From: Chryseobacterium indologenes
GTDB lineage: Bacteria; Bacteroidota; Bacteroidia; Flavobacteriales; Weeksellaceae
Direction of reading: 5' to 3'
Length of the DNA stretch: 58,687 nt
NCBI GenBank assembly: GCA_002439165.1
Contig: DJTE01000047.1
Span: 1 to 58,687, forward strand
The notes under the pieces are model-generated. The model saw only the letters and a program-made list of their open reading frames with translations, was not told the origin of the DNA and searched no databases. This document shows, one piece after another, positions 7,748 to 16,540 of this stretch. Position numbers and translations under genes: made by a program. Position 1 is the first letter of the stretch; each line of letters begins with the position of its first letter.

Positions 7748-8842
7748 TTAGAAACCTCTTTTAGCCGGACTATTCAGATGTATTTTAGTGTTGGGCAGCT
7801 TCTTTTTTAAGTTTTCAGCATCTGCAGAAGAAATTTTGTTTCCCCAAAAAAACAATGTTTTCAGATGAGAAAGTTTCTCAATTCCCGGCGGAAGACTTTC
7901 GATCTGGCAATCCGAAAGATCTATTACCTCAAGGTTTGAAGCATTATAGAGTTCAGCAAGTACCGATGGCGCAATCTTACAATTTGAGGCAAAGAAATAT
8001 TTCAGATTTTTCATCTTTTCCATACCCGCAGGAATATTCTGAATCGTATTATTATTGTAATTGATCTTCACAAGGTTCTCAATACTGTACAATACGGAAG
8101 GAAATTCTTTAAAGCTGTTGCGGTCTAAGGTTATTTCTACCAGGTTTTTAAGTTTAGACAGACTTCCGGGAAGGGATTTCAGCTGATTTTCGGATACGTT
8201 CAGCCTTTTCAGACTCTGCAAATCTCCTATTTCTTCCGGCAGACTCTGAAGCATATTCTGGCTTACTGAAAGATCTTCCAGTTTTTTTAAATTCCTGATG
8301 CTTTTAGGAATGGTCAAAGGGTGGAAAATAAAATTTTTCCCGTCTACAATCACTTTATCTTTTGTTCTGCAGGCAAGATTTAAGGTTTTAAGGTTCTTCA
8401 TATCTCCCAGACCGGAAGGATATTCTTCCAGAAAAGGACAGAAAAAGCCAAGACTTTCAAGATTTTTAACCTTGAGTAACTGCTGTGGAAACTGTTTAAT
8501 ATAAATTGAGTGGATTGTAATTTCACGCAGCTTATTCAGTCTGGAAAAGGAATTGGGAAACGTGGTTACTCCCGTACCTCCGCTCATGCTGAATAACTCA
8601 AGGTTTTCCAGACGGTCTATATCTTTTGGAATTTCATTAAATTCTTTTTCACTGATAATGCTCAGCACTCTAACCTTCTTCCAGCCTAAAATATGTTTGG
8701 GGAACTCTTTTAATTCATCTAACGATACCACTTCACTTTCTTTTGTGAGATCCTGCCGTTTGAAGCTGTAAGTTTCTGAATATTGCGCACTGCACATCAT
8801 AACAGCACTGGCGAAAATTGCGGATATTATTTTTCTGTTCAT
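7748..8842 (-). CDS. Secreted leucine-rich repeat protein (364 aa)
   Basis: A signal peptide (residues 1-20, ending MMCSAQ) precedes about eleven leucine-rich repeats of about 23 residues with the pattern LPxxIxxLxxLxxLxLxxNxL, clearest at about 185-345. The protein ends shortly after the last repeat; there is no C-terminal type IX secretion domain. It is probably periplasmic or outer-surface and binds a protein ligand. A longer paralogue lies at 12.8 kb, with a matching N-terminal block (IKEFPK-like, then FREIPADI/FNEIPKDI). It is 18 nt from the GNAT gene and so in the same operon. Confidence 0.8.
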   Translation of the reverse strand: MNRKIISAIFASAVMMCSAQYSETYSFKRQDLTKESEVVSLDELKEFPKHILGWKKVRVLSIISEKEFNEIPKDIDRLENLELFSMSGGTGVTTFPNSFSRLNKLREITIHSIYIKQFPQQLLKVKNLESLGFFCPFLEEYPSGLGDMKNLKTLNLACRTKDKVIVDGKNFIFHPLTIPKSIRNLKKLEDLSVSQNMLQSLPEEIGDLQSLKRLNVSENQLKSLPGSLSKLKNLVEITLDRNSFKEFPSVLYSIENLVKINYNNNTIQNIPAGMEKMKNLKYFFASNCKIAPSVLAELYNASNLEVIDLSDCQIESLPPGIEKLSHLKTLFFWGNKISSADAENLKKKLPNTKIHLNSPAKRGF

Positions 8843-8860
8843 TATTTAAAGTCTGTAACA

Positions 8861-9517
8861 TTATTTAAAATCATCAGGTCCCGGAATAACAATGGAGGTA
8901 TACGGGCTGTAAAGCTCCCATCCCAATGATTCATATAAACCTTTTCCCTGAGCTGTTGCCACTAAAAAGCTGTCTGAGATCCCATTCAATAAAGCTATTT
9001 TTTCAAGTTCAGACATCAGGAAAGAGGCAAGCCCTTTTCTCCGGTAGGACTCTTCGGTGATAATCCTGTCATAAACCGCTACATCATCCACCGTTACAAT
9101 ATGCCCCGAGCAGGCCAGGCTTCCATTTTCTGCGAAAATTTTCAGTGTGGTAACCGTATTATATTTTTCCGATATTATCCTGTAATTTAGGGGGAGCTTT
9201 TTCTCGCCAAACTCCATTCCGCCCATACAGCACATCATATAACCGGGTGGCTGTATTTCCCATTTTCCGGATATTTTCTCTTTTATTTCACCTGCTGAAG
9301 CGCATGCTTTAAGATAAATCCAGGGTTCGCTTATTTCTTTTGAAAGTTTAATAAAATCGTCTGTAATTTCCGGAAAAACATATCTTGTTTTCTGTTTTTC
9401 TTCTCCTACTTCTACTTTAAAGCCGGATTTATATTTTTCAGGAAGCGGTAATTTTCTTGACAGTGACCATGCTTTGAGCCACTTTTCCAGAATTTCCCGG
9501 GATACTGTTCCGTTCAT
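8861..9517 (-). CDS. GNAT-family acetyltransferase
   Basis: 218 aa. The C-terminal half (about 120-205) is a GNAT fold: the acetyl-CoA loop reads YRRKGLASFLMSELEKIA (R/QxxGxA type) and the end has YESLGWELYSPY, the usual beta7 Tyr region. The N-terminal 100 residues are not from a family I know and include a CCMGG stretch. It lies between a DUF4428-PH-SHOCT gene and an LRR gene with 18-nt gaps on both sides. The acceptor is unknown. Confidence 0.78.
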   Translation of the reverse strand: MNGTVSREILEKWLKAWSLSRKLPLPEKYKSGFKVEVGEEKQKTRYVFPEITDDFIKLSKEISEPWIYLKACASAGEIKEKISGKWEIQPPGYMMCCMGGMEFGEKKLPLNYRIISEKYNTVTTLKIFAENGSLACSGHIVTVDDVAVYDRIITEESYRRKGLASFLMSELEKIALLNGISDSFLVATAQGKGLYESLGWELYSPYTSIVIPGPDDFK

Positions 9518-9535
9518 TATTTTATTGGTTACTGT

Positions 9536-10366
9536 TTATCCAAGCAGCTTTTTCTTCTGTTCTGCAAATTCTTCCTGGGTTAAAATTCCTCTTTCTCTTA
9601 ATTCGCCCAGTTTTTCAAGCTGCTCATAGAGAGTTTCTGAAGGAATGGTTTTTTCTTCCGGCTTTTCCTGTTGTTCAATCTGCTTCGGCTGGTTATATAT
9701 CTTTTTAGCGAAGTTATAAAATCTTTCAGCATCTTCCCGGTCCCGGAAACATTCGAATTTAACCTCCCCATTTTCCGTATGCAGGGTTATGAACGGCGTG
9801 ACACGATTGGGTACGAAGCTTATCTCTCTGATGGTTTCATTAGGATATTCCGCTACTTTTACAGCATCAAACATCGATTTTGATACGGACAATATTCTTG
9901 CTGGAGTCACAAGAAGGATTCCGGCATCCACTGTGTTGATAAACTGGGCATCCGTAGCGGCAAGGATCAGTTCCTCTTCAGCAAGGATCCGCGGCAGGGC
10001 TTTAATCTCCCCTCTCGTAAACACAGAAAGATTGGCTCCTATTTTATCAAGCTGGTATTTAATCTCTTTAAGCCTTCTTTTATAGACGTCACCGGAAATA
10101 AAGCTCTGTGGATCACGGACCGCAGATACTGGAAAATCCTCATGCTGTTCAACAGGCAGATCAGGTTCTGCTTTTTCATCATCTATAAGTTTTTTTATAT
10201 CATCAATACTGAACTTTCTGAGATCGTCCAGCAGCTCCTGGTTAATACTGCTCATCTTCTCTAAACAGGTATTGCAGAGAACACTTCCATCCGAGAGCTT
10301 ATTTTCTCCCAGAAGCGTATCCATAGAAGTCAGTTCAGCATTGCATAATGCACAGTTCTTATTCAT
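9536..10366 (-). CDS. DUF4428 zinc finger, PH-like and SHOCT protein (276 aa)
   Basis: Domain order: an N-terminal zinc ribbon with two Cys pairs, CALC (residues 5-8) and CNTC (31-34), of DUF4428 type; an acidic linker to about 90; a PH-like domain at about 100-215; and a C-terminal SHOCT domain (EQLEKLGELRERGILTQEEF). Between the Cys pairs the stretch TSMDTLLGENKLSDG is identical to that in the next gene, so the two arose by duplication. In the PH domain this copy has diverged, lacking the RRLIFVDK-type strand. Cytoplasmic; function unknown. Confidence 0.78.
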   Translation of the reverse strand: MNKNCALCNAELTSMDTLLGENKLSDGSVLCNTCLEKMSSINQELLDDLRKFSIDDIKKLIDDEKAEPDLPVEQHEDFPVSAVRDPQSFISGDVYKRRLKEIKYQLDKIGANLSVFTRGEIKALPRILAEEELILAATDAQFINTVDAGILLVTPARILSVSKSMFDAVKVAEYPNETIREISFVPNRVTPFITLHTENGEVKFECFRDREDAERFYNFAKKIYNQPKQIEQQEKPEEKTIPSETLYEQLEKLGELRERGILTQEEFAEQKKKLLG

Positions 10367-10377
10367 TTTTTTTGTAT

Positions 10378-11253
10378 TTACAGTTTGGCAAGCAGCTTTT
10401 TTTTCTGCTCTACGAATTCTTCTTCGGTTAAAATTCCGTCATATCTCAATTTCCCAAGTTTTTCAAGCTGACCAAAAATAATTTCAGGAGCTTCTTTTTT
10501 TACAGGTTCCTGCCGGAACTGTGGTTTTTGTTCCATTCCTGTTTCAGAATGGCTTCCGGGACGTAAAAGATAAGGTTCTGCACTTTCACAAAACTTTTTT
10601 GCGGCACTTCTGCTATACAATGTGAATTCTGCGATAAATCCAGGCGTAAAAACCTTTAAACCGGAAGACATCAGGTTTGTATCATACTGTATGGAGGTGA
10701 TTTTTGCAAACGGAAATTTATTTTTAAAAACTTCTCCAAAGATACTTTTATCCACAAACATAATCGCTTTCTGCGTTGCCAGTACAACTCCCTTAAGATT
10801 GTTATATTCATAGGTTCCTTCGGCAATGGCAATCACTTTTTCATCTTCATCAAGGATATTGGCCAGTTCATTGACTTCACTGTCAGTAAGAACGCTGAGT
10901 ACCGGATTCAATGCGGCAATCCGGTCTTTTATTTCAACAGATCCGGAGGGTTCTTCCGGAGTGAATTCAAACTGAACCGATTGCGGTACAGATGCTACAA
11001 GAGGAATTTCGGTTTTCAGTTCAGCGGCTTTTGGTCCCCTGTATTCTTCCTCTTCAGCATTTCCGTTCTGAAGCATATCCTTTATCTGTATGACATTATA
11101 ATTGATGAGATTGTATACCAGATCTTTATTGGCATCCGTTGCTTTATTCAGACATTTATTGCAGAGAATACCTCCGTCTGAAAGCTTGTTTTCACCTAAA
11201 AGCGTGTCCATCGAGGTAAGTGAAGTTCCGCATAAAACACATTCCGTATTCAT
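10378..11253 (-). CDS. DUF4428 zinc finger, PH-like and SHOCT protein (291 aa)
   Basis: First gene of the minus-strand run. CVLC (5-8) and CNKC (31-34) form the zinc ribbon, followed by a variable acidic linker, a PH-like domain (about 115-230, with ATQKAIMFVDKSIFG) and a SHOCT tail (GQLEKLGKLRYDGILTEEEF). It is a tandem paralogue of the gene 11 nt downstream and a distant one of the 175-aa protein at 7.1 kb. No membrane segment or signal is visible. The 300-nt gap upstream contains no clear -7 box on this strand. Confidence 0.78.
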   Translation of the reverse strand: MNTECVLCGTSLTSMDTLLGENKLSDGGILCNKCLNKATDANKDLVYNLINYNVIQIKDMLQNGNAEEEEYRGPKAAELKTEIPLVASVPQSVQFEFTPEEPSGSVEIKDRIAALNPVLSVLTDSEVNELANILDEDEKVIAIAEGTYEYNNLKGVVLATQKAIMFVDKSIFGEVFKNKFPFAKITSIQYDTNLMSSGLKVFTPGFIAEFTLYSRSAAKKFCESAEPYLLRPGSHSETGMEQKPQFRQEPVKKEAPEIIFGQLEKLGKLRYDGILTEEEFVEQKKKLLAKL

Positions 11254-11516
11254 TTTTATTATTTGATATTAATCTGTAAAAAAAGCATATTATATTATTT
11301 TATGTTCTTCAGTCCGGTTTCAGCATTTTTTCTATCTAAATTCCGCAAAGTCCTGGCAAGATCACCCCATATATTCATAATTTTGTTCTAAAAATAAGTA
11401 ATTTTTATAATTCCCCGGGCTGTTTTTACGGGCTAAATTTTATTTGTCATTTCCTCAATATAATTCTAAGATTTCATTAAAATTGTTTTGAATACTGACC
11501 TTCTCCAAAATTTAAA

Positions 11517-11524
11517 TACTTTTG
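11517..11524 (+). promoter_or_regulatory. -7 box of the amidinotransferase-type gene
   Basis: TACTTTTG fits TAnnTTTG. It overlaps a TTG codon at 11522 that opens the longer frame, so translation more likely starts at the ATG at 11555. A TTG lies 26 nt upstream of the box, which is a long spacer. The rest of the gap 11254-11516 shows nothing else I can name. Confidence 0.5.
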
Positions 11525-11554
11525 CTAAAAGTAGTAATCAAAAAGCATCCAGCT

Positions 11555-12520
11555 ATGATCTTTGTTGAAAATGAATTTTCCCCTTTGAAAAAAGTAGTTC
11601 TCGCTCAGTCTGAATTTGGTTTTCCCAAAGAACCCAGACCAGAGGACCTGCGTTTCCTGAGTGAAGAAGCAATAAAAGAAAACTTTGAGAATAAAGGAAA
11701 AGATTATTCTGAGGCCTTTCCTGAACTTCAGGAACAATGGGAAAATGAAAGGGAAAATTTAAAAAAAATACTGGAAAAACATGGTGTGGAAGTACTCCGT
11801 CCCCGCAAGCTGTCTTCCGCTGAAAAGGAAACTGTGGGAACAGCCGGATATTCCAATTTTTTTGTCAGGGATCCTTTTTTTACGGTGGGAAATTTCGTCG
11901 TTGAGTCATCACTCCGTTTTTTACACCGCAGAAATGAAGTTTTTCCGGTACGGGAACTCTTTCTTAAGGAAGTTTACCCAGAGGAATGCGGTTATGTGGC
12001 AGTACCTCAGCCTGAAATTGCCGATCCGGGGGATTCAACATTAGGAAAAGGACCGTTTCTTGAAGGTGGGGATGTTCTTGTCTTAGGGAAACAGGTTTTT
12101 GTAGGAAATTCCGGGCTTGCTTCGAATACACTGGGAATTCAGTGGCTGCAGAAACTTCTAAAACCGCAGGGATATACTGTTGAACAGGTCAGGCTCCATC
12201 CTGATATCCTGCATCTGGATTGCGCACTCGGTCTTATAAAAGAAGGGCTGATGATTGTATGCGAAGAAGCATTTTTAGATGGACTCCCAGCTGCGCTGAA
12301 GGAATGGAAAAGAATCCGCGTAACTTTAGATGAAGCCATGAATCTGGCTACCAACGGGCTTCCCGTGTCCCCGGAGGTTTATATTACAGATCCGGCTTTT
12401 AAACATATCGGAGAGCAGATCGAAAAGGAAAATATTAAAGTGGAATATATTGATTTTTCTGTCAGCAGAAGCTTTGGAGGATCTTTCCGCTGCAGCACGC
12501 AGCCTCTGCTGAGATATTAA
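11555..12520 (+). CDS. Arginine deiminase / amidinotransferase superfamily enzyme
   Basis: 321 aa from the ATG at 11555. It has the guanidine-modifying enzyme fold: FLEGGDVLVLG (substrate-side Glu and Asp), HLDC with the catalytic His at about residue 220, and the nucleophile Cys at about residue 313 in SFRCSTQPLLRY near the C-terminus. This family hydrolyses or transfers amidino groups of arginine-like substrates (dimethylarginine hydrolase, arginine deiminase, amidinotransferase). All catalytic residues are present. It interrupts a minus-strand region on the opposite strand. The exact substrate cannot be read; a link to cyanophycin-derived arginine is possible but not shown. Confidence 0.8.
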   Translation: MIFVENEFSPLKKVVLAQSEFGFPKEPRPEDLRFLSEEAIKENFENKGKDYSEAFPELQEQWENERENLKKILEKHGVEVLRPRKLSSAEKETVGTAGYSNFFVRDPFFTVGNFVVESSLRFLHRRNEVFPVRELFLKEVYPEECGYVAVPQPEIADPGDSTLGKGPFLEGGDVLVLGKQVFVGNSGLASNTLGIQWLQKLLKPQGYTVEQVRLHPDILHLDCALGLIKEGLMIVCEEAFLDGLPAALKEWKRIRVTLDEAMNLATNGLPVSPEVYITDPAFKHIGEQIEKENIKVEYIDFSVSRSFGGSFRCSTQPLLRY

Positions 12521-12539
12521 AAAATAAAATTTTGAATGC

Positions 12540-12769
12540 TTACAGCTTTTCCAGGAGTTCAAAAACAGATGTGCTGTCAGCCGGAGTATCTTTTCCAAAT
12601 AAAGTATTTATAACCTCACAAATTACAAAGCATATTCCGGATCTGCCTTTTCAAGCTTAAAAGTCTTTTCTTCCGTATTGATTTCGACACCATCCTCAGT
12701 TTTCAGAAACGCTATGATCATGAGGAACAGCATCCACAGAATCCATTCCCAGCGTTTAAATATCAGCCA
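12540..12769 (-). pseudogene. Decayed small gene after the LRR gene
   Basis: Reading the minus strand from 12769 gives 48 residues: a Trp-rich membrane-like stretch (WLIFKRWEWILWML, then FLMIIAFLK) and a polar part, ending at TAA (12625). Near that stop the frame shifts and the coding-like text continues (VICEVINTLFGKD ... FELLEKL) to a stop at 12540. No good start codon is visible. FELLEKL resembles the opening of the SHOCT domains nearby. I take this as one frameshifted small gene; chance is possible. Confidence 0.45.
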
Positions 12770-12782
12770 ATAACAATTTTAG

Positions 12783-14117
12783 TTAAATACGGACGTCGGT
12801 ATAGGGTAATGCTTTTTTCAGCCCCTCAATATCTGTTTGGGAAATTTGATTTCCCCGCAGATAAAGACTCTTCAGGTTTCTGAGTTTTTCAATACCTTTT
12901 GGGAGGGTTTCGATCTGGCATTCTGAAAGGTCCAGTGATTCAAGATTTTCCAAATCATAGATCTCTTTAAGATTATCCTGAGATATTTTATTCTTATCCA
13001 GTCCTAATCTCTTCAGGTTTTTAAGCTGCCGGATTCCCGAAGGAAGACCTTCGAGCTGACAGCTGCCCATTTCCAGTACTTCCAGGCCAGTGAGAGTGTA
13101 CAGTTCTTTAACCGATCCGGAAGAAAGCCGGTTAGCCCCTATATTCAGGATCTTTAACTGTTTCATATTTCCTGCCCCGGAAGGAATTTTACTGATTCCA
13201 CATTCGTATACATTCAGTTCTTCGAGATTGGGAATTGTATACAGCTTTTTGAAATCAGAGGATATTTTATTTCCTGCCATGCCTAATGTTCTCAGAGATT
13301 TCAAATTATCTGTTGCATAAGGAATCTTTTCAATCAGACAAAAATTAAAATTGAGATCCTGAAGGTTTTCCAGTCCTGAAACTGCTTTGGGAAATTCAGT
13401 AAACCGATTCTGTTGAAGATCCAGCTTTTTCAGGCTCTTCAGTGTTCCAAAACGTTCAGGCAAATCAGTCAGGCTGTTGTATCCCAGATTCAGGTCCTTT
13501 AACGAAGTCAGGCTACCTATTTCATCAGGAAGTCTTTTCATCCCGTTACTGACAGCAGTGAACTGTTCCAGTTTTTTCAGATTTCCTATGCTTTTTGGTA
13601 ATATCAGTTCAGGAAGATTGGCAAAATCAGTGTCTACCGATCTGAAATAGGACAGATCCAGTGTTTTAAGATTTTCCAGATTCCCCAGATTTTCCGGCCA
13701 TTTTTTCAGCTTTTTATCACCATATTTCAGTTCCTGCAGGTTTTTCAGCTTTAAGACAGGCTCTGGAAATTCACTTCCTCTAAGGCTGATATTTATTTTT
13801 TTTATGTTTTGAAGATCTGCAAAGCTTTCAGGAAAAGTGACATTTCCTCCGGAGCTGATCAATTCAAAATCCTCAAGATTTTTAAAGTTCTTTATGTCCG
13901 CAGGAATTTCCCGAAAACTCTCATGAGCTCTTATTTTTAAGATCTTCAGATCCCTGCTGAAAACTTCTTTGGGGAAATCTTTGATATTATTTAAAGATAT
14001 ACTCTTTTTTTGCGCGTTATAAGCATGAGGGTCCGAAGGCCCCGGAGGAAGGGAAATCTGGGCACTGACGGTAACCGCCAATGCCAGCAGGCCCAAACAA
14101 AGAACTTTTTTTACCAT
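12783..14117 (-). CDS. Secreted leucine-rich repeat protein (444 aa)
   Basis: A signal peptide (residues 1-19, ending VTVSAQ) is followed by about sixteen leucine-rich repeats of 23 residues, e.g. LPDEIGSLTSLKDLNLGYN and LPERFGTLKSLKKLDLQQN. The repeats run to the end of the protein; there is no C-terminal sorting domain or membrane anchor. It is a paralogue of the 364-aa LRR protein at 7.7 kb with four or five more repeats. It lies 9 nt downstream of hisS on the same strand and may be read through from it. Probable role: extracytoplasmic protein binding. Confidence 0.8.
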   Translation of the reverse strand: MVKKVLCLGLLALAVTVSAQISLPPGPSDPHAYNAQKKSISLNNIKDFPKEVFSRDLKILKIRAHESFREIPADIKNFKNLEDFELISSGGNVTFPESFADLQNIKKINISLRGSEFPEPVLKLKNLQELKYGDKKLKKWPENLGNLENLKTLDLSYFRSVDTDFANLPELILPKSIGNLKKLEQFTAVSNGMKRLPDEIGSLTSLKDLNLGYNSLTDLPERFGTLKSLKKLDLQQNRFTEFPKAVSGLENLQDLNFNFCLIEKIPYATDNLKSLRTLGMAGNKISSDFKKLYTIPNLEELNVYECGISKIPSGAGNMKQLKILNIGANRLSSGSVKELYTLTGLEVLEMGSCQLEGLPSGIRQLKNLKRLGLDKNKISQDNLKEIYDLENLESLDLSECQIETLPKGIEKLRNLKSLYLRGNQISQTDIEGLKKALPYTDVRI

Positions 14118-14126
14118 GAAACTGTA

Positions 14127-15497
14127 TTACAGGTTTAAGAATTCTTCTGCGGAGACTGTTTTCTGTTCTCCCGCTTCAAGGTTTTTAAACGTCACCGTAT
14201 TATTTTTTATCTCCTCCTCCCCTAAGAAAACAAGGTTTTTAATCCCTTTCTTTTCAGCATAGGTAAACTGTTTATTGATTTTTGCATTTTCAGGGTAAAG
14301 TTCCGCAGAAACTCCCTTTCCTCTCAACTGCATGATCAGCTTTAAAGCTTCAGTGGTTCCCTCTCCTCCGAAATTAGCAAACAGATATTCTATTTTGGAA
14401 GATGCTTCTTCAGGGAAAAGATTCAGTTCTTCCATAACCAGATAGATTCTGTCCAGTCCGAAAGAAATCCCGATCCCCGGAATATTTTTAACTCCGAAAA
14501 CTTCAGTAAGGTTATCATATCTTCCGCCACCGCCGATAGATCCCATCACGGCTTCATCTGCTTTAACTTCAAAAATAGCTCCGGTATAATAATCCAGCCC
14601 TCTGGCAAGTGTAATATTAAATACCAGATTCTTCATATCGACACCAAGATTCAGAGACTGGGTAAGCACAAACTCCAGTTCCTCCACTCCTTTTAATCCG
14701 ATTTCGTTTCCGGCAAACTTTTCTTTCAGCTGAAGAAGATTTTCCAGAGCATCATCAGACTGTTCAAATAAGAAATCCAGTTTGTCGATAGACTCCTGGG
14801 AAATTTCTCGCTCCAGTAATTCCTTAACAACTCCATCTTTTCCGATTTTATCCAGTTTATCCAAAGCTACTGTAAAATCAATCAGTTTATCTGTAATCCC
14901 TGCATATTCAGCCAGCCCGGAAAGGATCTTACGGTTGTTCATGTGAATCGTTACCGAAACTCCCAAATCTGCAAATGATTTTAAGTACAGCTGAACCAAT
15001 TCTACTTCCTGAAGTAGGCTTTCACTTCCTACAACATCTGCATCACACTGATAAAACTCTCTGAATCGTCCTTTCTGAGGTCTGTCTGCTCTCCACACCG
15101 GCTGGATCTGGGAACGTTTGAATGGAAATGTCAGTTTCCCATGATTCATTGCTACAAATCTTGCAAAAGGTACGGTAAGATCATAGCGAAGGGCTTTGTC
15201 TGTTAAATTTTCAGAGCTGAAAGGCTTTTCCAATGCTCTTTGGAAGTCCTGAAGCATTTGAGTCTTTTTATCTTCTTTAGCCTCGTTAATGCTCGAATTT
15301 AAAATCTTAAAGATCAGACGGTCTCCTTCTTCACCATATTTTCCTGTCAATGTAGAAAGATTTTCAAAACTTGGAGTTTCCAATGGCTGAAATCCGAATA
15401 ACTCGAAGTTATTCTGTAAAATATTGATGATATATTTTCTTCTGGAAACTTCCTGTGACGTAAAATCTCTCGTTCCTTTTGCTAAACCTGGTTTCAT
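14127..15497 (-). CDS. hisS: Histidyl-tRNA synthetase
   Basis: A class II aminoacyl-tRNA synthetase that charges tRNA-His. At 456 aa it has the usual length. The N-terminus KGTRDF is typical; motif 2 appears around FREFYQCDADVVG, the histidine-binding loop around ARGLDYYTGAIFEV, motif 3 near GIGISFGLDRI, and GGGGRYDNL precedes it. The C-terminal anticodon-binding domain (about 365-456) is complete. It has its own -7 box and stands downstream of the ssb terminator. Confidence 0.96.
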   Translation of the reverse strand: MKPGLAKGTRDFTSQEVSRRKYIINILQNNFELFGFQPLETPSFENLSTLTGKYGEEGDRLIFKILNSSINEAKEDKKTQMLQDFQRALEKPFSSENLTDKALRYDLTVPFARFVAMNHGKLTFPFKRSQIQPVWRADRPQKGRFREFYQCDADVVGSESLLQEVELVQLYLKSFADLGVSVTIHMNNRKILSGLAEYAGITDKLIDFTVALDKLDKIGKDGVVKELLEREISQESIDKLDFLFEQSDDALENLLQLKEKFAGNEIGLKGVEELEFVLTQSLNLGVDMKNLVFNITLARGLDYYTGAIFEVKADEAVMGSIGGGGRYDNLTEVFGVKNIPGIGISFGLDRIYLVMEELNLFPEEASSKIEYLFANFGGEGTTEALKLIMQLRGKGVSAELYPENAKINKQFTYAEKKGIKNLVFLGEEEIKNNTVTFKNLEAGEQKTVSAEEFLNL

Positions 15498-15522
15498 TTC
15501 TTGTATGTCATTTTGATATACG

Positions 15523-15530
15523 CAAAAGTA
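15523..15530 (-). promoter_or_regulatory. -7 box of hisS
   Basis: On the minus strand TACTTTTG fits TAnnTTTG, about 25 nt before the hisS ATG. The -33 element is unclear. Confidence 0.5.
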
Positions 15531-15559
15531 CGGAATTGAAAGGACTTTTCCGAAAGATA

Positions 15560-15592
15560 AAAAAGCCGGAGAAGGAATCTTCCCCAGCTTTC
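15560..15592 (-). terminator. Terminator of the ssb-HRDC transcript
   Basis: On the minus strand AAAGCTGGGGAAG and CTTCTCCGGCTTT form a stem with a 4-nt loop and a small mismatch, followed by TTTTTAT. It lies between the HRDC gene and hisS. Confidence 0.75.
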
Positions 15593-15620
15593 ACAGTTAA
15601 GCATCATTCATTTTGAAAAA

Positions 15621-16076
15621 TCAGACACTTTCAAGAATTTCCAGGATTTCTTCACCATAATTTTCAATCTTGTGTTTTCCGAAGCCTTTAATATCAAGCA
15701 GTTCTTCTTTTTTCGCAGGTTTATACTTTGCCACCGACATCAGTTCTTTATTACTCGCAATAAAGTAAGTAGGCAGGTTCTGTTCTCTTGCTTTTTCTGA
15801 TCTCCAGAGTTTCAGAGCATTCAGAATCTGTTCTTCATCAGAACTTAAAACCTCATTATCAGCAGAGTATTTCACCATTTTTGGCTCTCTTACCATATTC
15901 TTCGGTGGTTTTACCTCTTCAAAATACAGTATCACAGACCAATAACATTCATCATTTACAAAAGCGGTCTCCACTTTTATAATCTCATTGATTTCCAGAA
16001 AGTCATCAAGCATTTTCTGATCTCTGTATAAAAACTCTTCCGGAAGTCTGATTTTAAAAACCTTTACTTTCATCAT
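15621..16076 (-). CDS. HRDC domain protein
   Basis: 151 aa. The C-terminal 75 residues form an HRDC domain (LKLWRSEKAREQNLPTYFI, then LLDIKGFGKHKIENYGEEIL), a helical nucleic-acid-binding module found in RecQ and RNase D. The N-terminal half is a small alpha/beta region of unknown type. It is a stand-alone HRDC protein 14 nt downstream of ssb, suggesting a role with single-stranded DNA or its helicases. A second ATG lies one codon inside the chosen start. Confidence 0.85.
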   Translation of the reverse strand: MMKVKVFKIRLPEEFLYRDQKMLDDFLEINEIIKVETAFVNDECYWSVILYFEEVKPPKNMVREPKMVKYSADNEVLSSDEEQILNALKLWRSEKAREQNLPTYFIASNKELMSVAKYKPAKKEELLDIKGFGKHKIENYGEEILEILESV

Positions 16077-16090
16077 CTGTGCTTTTAGAA

Positions 16091-16423
16091 TTATTTGCCT
16101 CCCAGCAGCAGAATTTCATCTACTCTGATTTCTGTTATATACCGCTTAACACCGTCTTTGTCATCATATGACCGATACATCAGTTTTCCTTCAATGGCTA
16201 TTTCTTTTCCTTTATGGACGTACTTTTCCATAATTTCTGCAACTTTCCCGAAAGCAATCAGATTGTGCCATTGTGTTTCTTCTACCTTTTCGCCCTTAGC
16301 ATTGGTGTAATGATCGCTTGTAGCTAAAGATACGCTTGCTTTTACACTTCCGTTGTCGAAGTTTACCATTTCTACTTCTTTTCCTGTGTAACCAATTAAT
16401 GTTACTTTGTTTCTTAGTGACAT
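16091..16423 (-). CDS. ssb: Single-stranded DNA-binding protein
   Basis: 110 aa, consisting of one OB fold (NKVTLIGYTGKEVEM, then ETQWHNLIAFGKVAEIMEKY, then GKEIAIEGKLMYRSY). It lacks the long acidic C-terminal tail that recruits partner proteins in the main bacterial SSB, ending just after the OB domain (VDEILLLGGK). It may therefore be a secondary SSB, with the principal one elsewhere. It forms a probable operon with the HRDC gene. Confidence 0.88.
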   Translation of the reverse strand: MSLRNKVTLIGYTGKEVEMVNFDNGSVKASVSLATSDHYTNAKGEKVEETQWHNLIAFGKVAEIMEKYVHKGKEIAIEGKLMYRSYDDKDGVKRYITEIRVDEILLLGGK

Positions 16424-16540
16424 AGCTTTAAAATTTTTAAGATTAATAATTCAGATCAGAGACGTTCACTGTTTTCTCAAATCTCTGTTGCAAAGATTGC
16501 CACTTCCCCAAAGTCTAGTCGGTTATAAACTATTTAAATT

